Source of the DNA: Cladochytrium replicatum
Lineage: Eukaryota; Chytridiomycota; Chytridiomycetes; Cladochytriales; Cladochytriaceae
Assembly: GCA_025526935.1 (NCBI GenBank)
Contig: JAHLKD010000063.1
Coordinates: 268,722 to 332,721, forward strand
DNA: 64,000 nt
Direction: 5' to 3'
Position numbers and translations under genes: made by a program
Notes under the pieces: model-generated
Told to the model about the DNA's origin: nothing
The model's database searches: none
What the model saw: the letters and a program-made list of their open reading frames with translations, nothing else
Shown: positions 31,822 to 42,740 of the stretch, in pieces
Numbering within the stretch: the first letter of the stretch is position 1
Layout: each line of letters begins with the position of its first letter

Positions 31822-33718
31822 ATGGGTTCAGGATCGAATGACGCCACATCTTCGCGGCCGAAGCCATTCACCGGTAAAACGCTGCAGGATTTCGATCTGT
31901 ACATGGAACAAGTGCAGACTTACGCAAACTTACGTGGCGGCGCTGGCACTATGCTTCTCCAAGAACCAATGGCTCTTCCTGATAATCCGAATTACGAGGC
32001 GGAAGGAAATCGCCCACAGCGTCCGATAGTCATCGCCGGAGCTGCTGGCGGAGCTGCTAACGAAGCACGAGCACAATGGGAAGCAGAACTACGTGAACAT
32101 TTGGCGATCGTCACACACAACAGTCACTTACGTACGCAATATCGTGCTGAGATGCAAGATTACCGTGCACAACAAGCGGACAATAACGTCGCAGTTGGAA
32201 TTCTATGCGAATGTTTCCCAAAACGCGACATGAATCGAGTCAGAGCTTATGCGTCAGCAAAAGGCAAAGTCGATGGACTTCGCCGAATTTTCAGTGCTGG
32301 CGGACAAGCTCCGATCGAATCGTCTATGTGGGAGCAACGGCTGGTAGATCTGAAATGTACGAACAGTCAGTCGGCAGAAAGCGTTCAGCAGTTTGTGACC
32401 GACCTCACTGAGTTATTCGAACTCAAACTGAACTCTTTACCGGACGAACTCGTAATCAAGGATCTACTAAACCGGTTAGTCGCAAAAATCACGATGCAGA
32501 CAATTGAACTACGGACCCTTGTACCTTTTCTCGGAAAAATGATCACTTCTGCGTATGCCGAATGGGAACCGGCGTTAATACAAGATCCAATTGATGCTGC
32601 AAACCCGAATGCTCCGCGACCATTCCACCAAAAGCCAACGCATTACTTCGAAACAGTGTCAAATATCTTGACCGACCTAAACCAATTGGTCCAACTCAAC
32701 GTCACCATGGATGCCGGTGGACCGAATGGGACAAAGAAGGCCATGAAGGCAAAGGCGAAGAAAGCGAAGGCGAAAGCGAAAGCTGTTGAACAAAGCTGTG
32801 GTCTGGATCCTCAGGTTGTGTGTGTGTTGCTAATTCACGGGTTAATGTTTCTAAGAGATGAATAAAGAAGTTTGCGAGTCACAAGTACTAGCGCAAGAGA
32901 ATGCTCCTTGTGTGTATCGCCACAGGCTCCTTAAATAAGTGTACTGTCGTTTTGGCTTTTCCTTCCGGAAGATCTGGATCGAAGCGATAAGGTTTGACTC
33001 TTCTTCTCACAGGCGTAGCGAAGCATAATCATGCTAAGCTGTGCGTGAGATCTAGCTCTCCTCAACAGGATTGTTCTCACACATGATTCCCACGAACGCG
33101 TTAATCATATGTAAACCTTTGCTGTGATCTGATCCGGGCTTCACTTCTACAAGTGGATGATAGAAAAGTAATGACAGTTTACTCTATGGCTGCAATAAAT
33201 ATAACCCATGAAGAAATAACCGGAGGTATCCAAACTCGTAATAGATCATCATCTATATGCTTTAGTTCAATAGTTAGAAATGTTGCTCAGTGAAGAGTGA
33301 CATTTCTGTATATCGGGCGTTTGTGTTTTTGTACTATCAATGACTGGATTGGCCAAGTCCATCAATCGAAATACTTAACAAAAGCCAAGGTTGCGAAGTC
33401 GGAGGATATTTGTACCTTGCATCCGAACTCATCTCACACCAATGCTCAATGCCGTAAGCAGGGTGCCTCGGGTGGCTCAGGCAGTAGCGGTGGGAGTAGC
33501 AGTTCCACTCGGACCAGGCAGTCGCAGGACTCCAGGTCGTCCACATCTTCTTCTGCAAAGAAGACAGATCTCACATGCAATTTCTGTGGCAAACGAGGAC
33601 ACAAGCAGTCGGCGTGTAAACGCTATCTCACTGCAAAGAGTCTTTGTTTAGACACGGATTTTCGTGCATTCATTGCCAGCCGTGGCGATGCAGGTGATGA
33701 TTCGTCGGAGGACGAATC
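31822..33718 (+). pseudogene. Family A gag (A3), split by a nested solo LTR and truncated
   Basis: The A leader (CAATAGTTAAG) is at 31771 and the gag ATG at 31822. Gag reads openly to 32783 in the Lys/Ala tract, is interrupted by a 597-bp LTR (32784-33380), and resumes at 33381 through the CCHC knuckle to 33718 (SSEDES). There the 3' LTR of A2 begins. Protease and pol are absent. Confidence 0.9.
32784..33380 (-). repeat. Solo A LTR nested in A3 gag, with target duplication
   Basis: TGTTGAACA..TTAACA, 597 bp, flanked on both sides by AAAGC (32779-32783 and 33381-33385). This is the only A LTR here with a clear 5-bp target duplication. It carries a 4-bp deletion (TTTACTCTATGG instead of TTTACTATACCTATGG). 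Confidence 0.93.
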
Positions 33719-34313
33719 TGTTGAACAAAGCTGTGGTCTGGATCCTCAGGTTGTGTGTGTTGCTAATTCACGGGTTAATGTTTCTAAGAGATGAATAAAG
33801 AAGATTGCGAGTCACAAGTACTAGCGCAAGAGAATGCTCCTTGTGTGTATCGCCACAGGCTCCTTAAATAAGTGTACTGTCGTTTTGGCTTTTCCTTCCG
33901 GAAGATCTGGATTGAAGCGATAAGGTTTGACTCTTCTTCTCACAGGCGTAGCGAAGCATAATCATGCTAAGCTGTGCGTGAGATCTAGCTCTCCTCAACA
34001 GGATTGTTCTCACACATGATTCCCACGAACGTGTTAATCATATGTAAACCTTTGCTGTGATCTGATCCGGGCTTCACTTCTACAAGTGGATGATAGAAAA
34101 GTAATGACAGTTTACTCTATGGCTGCAATAAATATAACCCATGAAGAAATAACCGGAGGTATCCAAACTCGTAATAGATCATCATCTATATGCTTTAGTT
34201 CAATAGTTAGAAATGTTGCTCAGTGAAGAGTGACATTTCTGTATATCGGGCGTTTGTGTTTTTGTACTATCAATGACTGGATTGGCCAAGTCCATCAATC
34301 GAAATACTTAACA
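33719..34313 (-). repeat. 3' LTR of A2
   Basis: 595 bp, carries the TTTACTCTATGG deletion variant and ACGTGTT where others have ACGCGTT. Confidence 0.92.
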
Positions 34314-34440
34314 CACCCCCTCAGTCATTAGATAGGTACAACCGAGAGTATCACTCAACCGATCATAACTTTCTGTAAATGCTGAAGTTGATATTCTATT
34401 GAAATAAAGGTGAGTTGTATGGACATCGCCAGCCGGTCGT

Positions 34441-37400
34441 TCAAGATAGTATATTAAGTGAAGACTGACTGACTAGCCCCAACGAGCCCCTGTGTTTAAG
34501 GTATAATTTACTTCCAAGAGGTTTAGTTAAGATGTCCGCGATCATATCAGAAGTATCCATATGGTGTAACTCCTGATGTTTCTGTTCAACTTGGAGATTC
34601 ACAAATCTCTCGCGAACGTCCATGTGTTTGGTCCGTTTGTTGTTGAACAGATTGTTTGCGATAGACTCGGTGGATTGATTGTCTTGCCATAAACGGAGCG
34701 GATTGAACGACGTAATTCCAATACCCGTCATAAGATTTTTCATCCACTTCATCTCACGCGATAGTTCGTTCAGCGCATACAGTTCGGCTTCCGACGACGA
34801 GGCTGCAATAGTCTGTTGTCGAATCGACTGCCAACTGATTGCCGCATTAGCGAACATTACCACGTAACCGGTTCGTGAGTATCTATCTGCATCGCCCGCC
34901 CAGTCTGCATCGGCATAACCTTGTGGGTTGTTAGCCGAATCAAACATGTAGAGACCGTCGGGTCTTAGCATCGGAGACGTGATACCAGTCCGTGTATAGT
35001 GTAAACCGTAATCCCAAGTACCGAGTAAATATCGTTGTAATCGATAGAGAGCCTTTGATTCTGACTGTCGAGGATCAATCTGATGTTGTGCCAAAATATT
35101 GACTGCGTATGAAATATCCGGTCGTGTCTTAGTCGCCACGTACGATATCTTCATTAACATTGATCGAAATTGTGTTGCCTCGGCATCGGACAGTGTTGGT
35201 GTGGTCTCATCAAAGATATATGATTTTGACATCGGTGTTTTGGTCGGTTTGATGTTGGTACCCCATAAATTCGCTTCTTCGAGAATCTTCTTTACGTACA
35301 ATGCATTGCTAAGGAAATATCCTTCCGTTGTCTGCAATAACTCCATTTTCAGAATCCATTTCGCCTTCGAAGTACTGCCTACTGTGAACGAAGTTTCCAA
35401 ATCGGTCTGAAACCGATGATATGCGTTTGGATCTGTGGAAAAATGTAGTATATCATCGACATGAACGGTAGTGTGTTCGCGGGTATTATTTGTTGGATTG
35501 TATCGCCAGAAATGACAGATGTCTGCAATATTCCGCACGAAACCAACACTGAGATATTGTTTCCAAAGAGTTTTGTACCATTCTCGAGCTGCCTGGTGTA
35601 GACCGTACAGACTTTTGATAAGTCTGCAGACGATGGGTCGATTCTGGAAATCTACTCGTCCGAAACCATGAGGGAGTTCGACGTAGTTCTCTTCTTCCAG
35701 TATCGCATTGAGATATGCACCCTTGATATCAAACTGGAATATGATCATGCCGACTAATGCTGCTAATGCAATCAGAAAACGGATCGTGGACGTTTTCGTA
35801 ACTGGAGAATAGGTTTCATCGAAATCCAATCCTTCAATCTGTGAAAATCCTCGTACGACCCAACGTGCTTTGAATCGAGTAACATTGCCATGTTCGTCAA
35901 GCTTATATGTGAACACCCATTTGCCCGATAATAAATTCCGTCCATCAGGTAAAAACGTTTCAGCCCAAGTATTGTTGCCGACTAGTTGTGTAACTTCCTC
36001 CTTCATCGCCGCTAACCAGAATGGAGCCTCATCGGATCGTGATAAAGCCTCACGAAGAGTCTTTGGTGCAGTCCGTATATTTCCATTCGCAATTGGTTGT
36101 GTTGGATATGAGGAATCGGCCTTCAGGGTCCAATCGATATTAGGAACGGACCGGGTAAACAAGGAATTTTGTTTCCTTTTGGCGTTCGACAAATTTGCAC
36201 TTGCTTGACGTTTTCGTTTTCTTGCTGCATATGCTTCGTCGACATCTTCTCCAATGAATTGAAGATCACTTTCGAGTTGTGCATCATATTCCTCTACAGG
36301 AGATACGGAAGACAAATTCGGAGATTCTTCAGTAATGGATTGTGGAGTCGATAAATCAGCATTTGGATCATAATCAGCATCGTCTGGGTCATCATCGTCT
36401 AGTCCATGTAAATGTTCAACAACATGCATGTCACCGGCTTCTTCTAAGCGGTAATATATGGGGTCGTCGTTTATATCCTCATCGATTTCTTCGTCTGCAA
36501 CGGTAGAAATCGGGAAATTGTCTGAGACAAACTCAACAGTCGTCTCTTGCACCCCCTGATCCCCGGTTGGTATTTGATCAACATCGAAATATGTCCCGGC
36601 CTTCAGTGGATATTGTACCGTAAGATCGTCGAGTAACTGTCGGGTAGGATTATAACCAACAAAAACTCCCTCGTGGAACGTAACATGGAAGTATTCGCCT
36701 ATTGTGTTTGTCCGAAAATTGAGTGCTATGACGATCTTCAGGTCTTCACCCTTGTATCCGAGAAACAGACCTAGTTCAGACTTGTCTCGGATTCTGCGCG
36801 CCAACCTTTGTTCGTGTGAGATCCACAAACTAACAAGTGTTCCAAAGGCGTGGATAGTTGCCAAATCTATCCGCTTGTCAAGGTAAGCACAGTACGGAAT
36901 CGCATTCACAGCTGAATGGAAAGTAGCGTTCTTGACGACCGCAGCGTATAGGATGGAGAGTTGCACGAATTGAAGTGTTCGTGGTAGTCCAGCTTGTAGC
37001 AGCATCGCGTCCGACATATACTTGATCGATTGTATATTCCGCTCTGATAGACCATCGAGTTCCTTTACTGACGGAGGAGCTGGGTGGACGCGGATGCGAG
37101 GAATCTTGGTATTGCACCATTGGATCAACCGTTTAGTAATCAATTCTCCTGAATCGGAACGTAGTTCAGCAACGTGTAATGGGTGATTGCGATTTTCCAC
37201 ATCAGCGATATGTCGAATCATACTATCCACCGCATCACTCTTTCGATTCAGGAAGTAGATTGTGATGAAACGAGGTTGTTCGTCGACAATGATCTGCCAA
37301 TATCTCTTCTTCTGTCCGTCGTAGATTAAACGTACGACATCGGAAAACAGACGGAAAAGTTTCCTCGGAGCTCGACTTATTGTAGAATAAATCGGCTTCT

Positions 37401-39625
37401 GCTTCAGCTTTCGTGCGACTACAGACCAAACAATTCTGCATAATTGATTTGTTGACAAGATTGAATGCATCCGGTTCAACCTTGGGCATTTTGATGTTGA
37501 GCTTCTCTGCCGTTCGAAAGATTGTCCGTAAGTGGATGTGACCAAACTGCTGGTGTAACTTTGCAAGTTCGTGTACTGTCACTGGCGATAAGTTGGTGCT
37601 CACTCCAACTGTATCTTGAGATGCTCGTTGACATTCATCATCGTTCGTTTGACGAATGTTGTTGTCTGACATTACATCGAGACCCATCGCGTGAGAAGAT
37701 CGTACACCGGACGTAAAGTCCATCGACTGATCGAGACCTTCTGCGGATACCGCTACTGCTTTAGCTCGTTGAGCAATCACATGCCGCGGTTGGTGAGTTC
37801 CGACGGTACTAACATCAGCATAGAGATAGTACAAATCTCTTTCCCGTCGCCCAATAATAACGTGTTCATCCGTATCACCATGCGTGAGGATAACCTTGTC
37901 TTTGGTGAAACTCACAATGTCCCCGGAGTCTCCAATGATACTACACACTGATGCAAGTGTGTCTTCGAGATCAGGAACATAAAGTGCGTTGTGTATTATC
38001 TTAATTCGCCCATTGGGTAAAACTACAGATACATCTCCAAAACCACAAACTGGAATTGTATGACTATCCGCTAGTTCCACCACGTCCTCGTCATTCGTAT
38101 ACGTCAGCGAACTAAAGGCATGACGATTAGGTGTCATCCAAACAGTTGCGCCTGTATCAAGCAAACCCACACGATCCTTTGCTTGAACATGTACACGGAC
38201 AACCTTCTGTGCCGAGTGTGCGTTCACTATCGAAAACATATTTCCGATGTATGTGTCAGCATCTTTATCAACAGAAGTAGGTTGGGTAAGGTCAAAGATT
38301 ACCTTCTTGGTCAACACCGGTTTGGCGGTAGATTCGTCCTCCGACGAATCATCACCTGCATCGCCACGGCTGGCAATGAATGCACGAAAATCCGTGTCTA
38401 AACAAACACTCTTTGCAGTGAGATAGCGTTTACACGCCGACTGCTTGTGTCCTCGTTTGCCACAGAAATTGCATGTGAGATCTGTCTTCTTTGCAGAAGA
38501 AGATGTGGACGACCTGGAGTCCTGCGACTGCCTGGTCCGAGTGGAACTGCTACTCCCACCGCTACTGCCTGAGCCACCCGAGGCACTCTGCTTACGGCAT
38601 TGAGCATTGGTGTGAGATGAGTTCGGATGCAAGGTACAAATATCCTCCGACTTCGCAACCTTGGCTTTCGCTTTCGCCTTCGCTTTCTTCGCCTTTGCCT
38701 TCATGGCCTTCTTTGTCCCATTCGGCCCACCGGCATCCATGGTGACGTTGAGTTGGACCAATTGGTTGAGGTCGGTCAAGATATTTGACACTGTTTCGAA
38801 GTAATGCGTTGGCTTTTGGTGGAATGGTCGCGGAGCATTCGGATTTGCAGCATCAATTGGATCTTGTATTAACGCCGGTTCCCATTCGGCATACGCAGAA
38901 GTGATCATTTTTCCGAGAAAAGGTACGAGGGTCCGTAGTTCAATTGTCTGCATCGTGATTTTTGCGACTAACCGGTTTAGTAGATCCTTGATTACGAGTT
39001 CGTCCGGTAAAGAGTTCAGTTTGAGTTCGAATAACTCAGTGAGGTCGGTCACAAACTGCTGAACGCTTTCTGCCGACTGACCGTTCGTACATTTCAGATC
39101 TACCAGCCGTTGCTCCCACATAGACGATTCGATCGGAGCTTGTCCGCCAGCACTGAAAATTCGGCGAAGTCCATCGACTTTGCCTTTTGCTGACGCATAA
39201 GCTCTGACTCGATTCATGTCGCGTTTTGGGAAACATTCGCATAGAATTCCAACTGCGACGTTATTGTCCGCTTGTTGTGCACGGTAATCTTGCATCTCAG
39301 CACGATATTGCGTACGTAAGTGACTGTTGTGTGTGACGATCGCCAAATGTTCACGTAGTTCTGCTTCCCATTGTGCTCGTGCTTCGTTAGCAGCTCCGCC
39401 AGCAGCTCCGGCGATGACTATCGGACGCTGTGGGCGATTTCCTTCCGCCTCGTAATTCGGATTATCAGGAAGAGCCATTGGTTCTTGGAGAAGCATAGTG
39501 CCAGCGCCGCCACGTAAGTTTGCGTAAGTCTGCACTTGTTCCATGTACAGATCGAAATCCTGCAGCGTTTTACCGGTGAATGGCTTCGGCCGCGAAGATG
39601 TGGCGTCATTCGATCCTGAACCCAT
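34441..39625 (-). pseudogene. Gag-Pol of A2, one frameshift
   Basis: Reading on the minus strand from the ATG at 39625, Gag, protease and the integrase zinc domain match A1 almost residue for residue. An extra base in the run at 37409-37411 (CGAAAGCTG versus CGAAGCTG in A1) shifts frame just after CLVCSRTK. From there integrase, RT (HVDD) and RNase H are open in the other frame to 34441. No other stop is seen, so A2 is a single indel away from the intact form. Whether it is an assembly error cannot be told from sequence alone. Confidence 0.92.
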
Positions 39626-39676
39626 CTTGTCGTTGTTGTCCGAAGAAATGTGTTAAGCAACGATTCGTAACTATTG

Positions 39677-40275
39677 TGTTGAACAAAGCTGTGGTCTGGA
39701 TCCTCAGGTTGTGTGTGTTGCTAATTCACGGGTTAATGTTTCTAAGAGATGAATAAAGAAGATTGCGAGTCACAAGTACTAGCGCAAGAGAATGCTCCTT
39801 GTGTGTATCGCCACAGGCTCCTTAAATAAGTGTACTGTCGTTTTGGCTTTTCCTTCCGGAAGATCTGGATCGAAGCGATAAGGTTTGACTCTTCTTCTCA
39901 CAGGCGTAGCGAAGCATAATCATGCTAAGCTGTGCGTGAGATCTAGCTCTCCTCAACAGGATTGTTCTCACACATGATTCCCACGAACGCGTTAATCATA
40001 TGTAAACCTTTGCTGTGATCTGATCCGGGCTTCACTTCTACAAGTGGATGATAGAAAAGTAATGACAGTTTACTATACCTATGGCTGCAATAAATATAAC
40101 CCATGAAGAAATAACCGGAGGTATCCAAACTCGTAATAGATCATCATCTATATGCTTTAGTTCAATAGTTAGAAATGTTGCTCAGTGAAGAGTGACATTT
40201 CTGTATATCGGGCGTTTGTGTTTTTGTACTATCAATGACTGGATTGGCCAAGTCCATCAATCGAAATACTTAACA
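39677..40275 (-). repeat. 5' LTR of A2
   Basis: 599 bp, TGTTGAACAAAG..ACTTAACA. Joined on the right to host sequence CTATCGCATG. Confidence 0.92.
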
Positions 40276-40552
40276 CTATCGCATGTTCAGGGCATTAGTG
40301 GATGCATATCCTTCTGAGTGGCTAAGGTTCTGGACAGCATACATCGGGCATCTTTCGTCCATAACGCTCCCTGAGGTGGATTGGAAACCTTGGAAGACAG
40401 GTTTAGCCAAGGATTTCATGCTTTCAAATGACGACATTGATCGGTTCATCAGGACTGGGTTGGCGAAGGACGTAACCAGTGGTGGATGGGACTCTGACGA
40501 TATGAACCAGATACAGAAGCTGATTTGGGCTGTTCCACCTATCAACTTGTGA
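40276..40552 (+). pseudogene. 3' end of an unidentified host gene, cut by A2
   Basis: An open frame through 40552 reads FRALVDAYPSEWLRFW, then DDIDRFIRTGLAKDV and IWAVPPINL before a stop. It has no in-frame break and good residue composition, and could be a terminal exon whose 5' part was lost at the LTR. The last ~50 bases and the following ~300 bases are repeated near the window start (391-748). The family is not recognised. Confidence 0.4.
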
Positions 40553-40856
40553 TTGCTCAGTGGAGTTTTGTTTCTTTTTACGATAGTGTTTCTAAAATAC
40601 ACACTGTCCACACAGACACAAAGAGTTCATGTAAATATCCGTGGTCTAACTCAAAATTCAATCAATCCTCTCCTGGGCAGCAAAAACCCGGCGGGTCAGG
40701 GTCGGGTACGGGTTTCAACCACTTCGGGTCCGGGTATTCCCTTTGTACCCGTCAGTGACCCTGCGGGTCCCCAGACAAACACGACCCGACCCAAAGGGTT
40801 TGGTGCGGGTCGCCACTGAAACCCGGACCCGACCCGGACCCGCCGAACCTTAGATA
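40503..40856 (+). repeat. Better-preserved copy of the dispersed repeat, with a GC-rich inverted repeat
   Basis: Matches 391-748. It contains an imperfect 27-bp inverted repeat, 40690-40716 and 40818-40844, in which 25 of 27 positions pair (GGCGGGTC.GGGTCGGGT.). The block between is made of GGGTC/GACCC motifs. The arms could form a hairpin or be the ends of a short non-autonomous element. Confidence 0.65.
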
Positions 40857-40915
40857 ACGCAGATGAACTCGGGGGCATTTCACCTGGAATACATATCATT
40901 TGGTGGGATTGCATG

Positions 40916-41490
40916 TTATTGAAATTTGCACAAGTGAAAATCACATTTGCCTAGTGCACCTGAAACAGTAACCGAACTCGTACTCGTAGACGGCACGTTA
41001 TTCACCATAGAGCCACTATTCACGATCCCATATCTTGTCCCAACAATAGTGATTGTTGCATCACTCGGGACACCAGATGAACCGGATTCAGCTTTCGCCA
41101 CGTCAACCAGCAGAGTCTGACCCTCTGCTCATAAAGAAAAATCAGTACATTTGAAACAGCTAAATCAATCAGCTCGGCAACTTTCCTTCCAGTGACAGCA
41201 GATCTTCCTCGGTCAGAGTAGAGCAAGTGTCATAGTGACACAAGGCAAAAGTATCCGAACTTGCAATGAGTCCCTCCCGTTTCAGTAAACGGCCGGCAGT
41301 GGTCTTGAGATCTTGCAGGTTCAACATTCCGCGAGTGGGATCGGACCTGTTAATGTGAAGGGTAACTCGAGGCTTGCTTTCGGTAAGAACTTGCAAGAAA
41401 ATGTGCATATTTCTAACAACGAACAAACAATGCCAGTGAGGGCGGGAGGGGTAGTAATGGCAACAGCGACGGTGGGAGAGTACAATCACG
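40916..41490 (-). pseudogene. Possible host gene remnant
   Basis: On the minus strand 41490-41170 reads SKPRVTLHINRSDPTRGM, then LKTTAGRLLKREGLIAS and LTEEDLLSLEGK. After a short non-coding gap, 41110-40916 reads EGQTLLVDVAKAESGSSG, then ATITIVGTRYGIV. The two parts could be exons, but I found no convincing donor and acceptor that keep frame. The family is unknown. Confidence 0.3.
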
Positions 41491-41579
41491 ATTGACAGTG
41501 GAAGAGTGGCACCGTATCAGCGGGAGGAGACAATAAACGACAAAAGAGATAGTGGCAGCAAACCGAGGTGGAAGAAGCA

Positions 41580-42080
41580 AGCAATGGTAAGTGCAATGTC
41601 GCTCCGGTTCTTCCTCTTCACTTACCAGAGTAGATTTGAAAGGATGATTCGTTGCAGGTAGCTGTAGACGGAGTGCGGGAACAATGGCGGGGACAGTGGC
41701 AACTTAAGGATCCATGAAGAGATGGTGAGGACAACCACGACAAAAGAAATGGCAGCAGCGAGGAGAGGTATCAAATCGAGAAATTGTAAGCACAATAACA
41801 GGAAAAATTGATAGAGAACAGAAAATTACCTGGAGGATAGATAAGCCGAATTGCGACAAGCGAGCAGCGAGGGGAGGAATCGAGGTGAGAGAGCAAGAAA
41901 TGGTAAGTACATTCACAGTTTTGAACCACCATCATCACTGACCTGACCAGATCGCACAGCGACAAGTAAGGAGCGACCAGGAAGCAGCGAGCAGCGAGGA
42001 GCGAGCAGGGAGCAGGGACAAGCGAGGATCGAAAGCAAGAGAAGGTAAGTACATTCCAGCTCTGGATCACCTCCTCACTT
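41580..42080 (+). repeat. Degenerate direct repeats, each with a GGTAAGT..ACTTACC hairpin-like pair
   Basis: Four related units have GTAAGT/GTAAGC cores starting near 41586, 41785, 41902 and 42043. Each follows an AAGCAA- or AGAAAT-rich lead and is followed about 35-45 bases later by a CTTACC or GACCTG complement (near 41621, 41824, 41938, 42075). Between units are GAGCAGCGAGG-type purine-rich tracts. No coding frame is supported. Confidence 0.5.
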
Positions 42081-42740
42081 ACCTGAAACTTGCTATGGTG
42101 GGTCTTTGTCGGAAGTCACCGGTGGCAGTGTATCTAGCAAGTGGCGGTGAGAACTGCATGAATTTTTCGCATATGTGTACTGACCGACATTTGGTTGATT
42201 GCGCATTCAAGTTGTGGAGTGATGGTGTGTATGTGGGTGCTGTTTGGTTTGCCGGTGTGTCTTGGTGTGGCGCAGAAGGTGTGCTGTGTGGTTGTTGAGG
42301 TGTGCGTACTGCTTTGCTTGATGTGTGCATGGCATCGATATTGTGTGTTTTTGCATTGTTTATGTATTTATTTTTTGTGCAAAAATCCCGCCATATGTCC
42401 GCAATTTGAAACTTCGTCACCCTTTGTTGCTTCCCCCGCACCAACATCTCCCAACAGCATGTCTTCGTTTTTTACCTACTGGTGATCATTCTTCAAATCG
42501 TAGGGTAGGTTGTTTGAGCAATTTATTTCTCCTGCTAGTTTCTCTAGTTAAGCACCCTTCCTGTCATAACCACATTTTCTACTCGCAATGGTGACTCCAT
42601 TATCAATTTGTTGTTTGTCAATCCTCTGCGTCAATGTGATCCTATTTCTTGCATAGTTCATAGTCGTCTTGCCAGTGAGTTTATGCCTTGGGCTTCTGAC
42701 CATTTTCTGGTTGCAGGTGTTTTTTCTTTTGCTCCTCCCA
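42081..42740. other. Region before element C, no LTR recognised
   Basis: T/G-rich sequence leading into the C gag start. I looked for an LTR end (..CA followed by a TGGTATCAGAGC-like primer site) and did not find one. The 5' LTR of C is therefore missing, diverged or outside recognition. Confidence 0.4.

Larger units (their letters stand above)
33719..40275 (-). mobile_element. Ty1/copia element A2, near full length, minus strand
   Basis: LTRs are 33719-34313 (3' LTR of the element, 595 bp) and 39677-40275 (5' LTR, 599 bp). The leader and purine-rich tract match A1. The outside flanks, GAATC and CTATC, do not match. The two LTRs differ: the left one has the 4-bp TATACC-region deletion seen in the solo LTR at 32784, and the right one does not. 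This suggests the left LTR came by recombination or gene conversion. Confidence 0.9.

Noticed and set aside
34679-35410. Recurring antisense frames inside A pol (62 and 103 residues)
   Set aside because: They are shadows of the conserved RT and RNase H codons and recur wherever pol does.
33719-40275. A2 as a simple recent insertion
   Set aside because: Flanks GAATC and CTATC do not match, and its two LTRs carry different variants.
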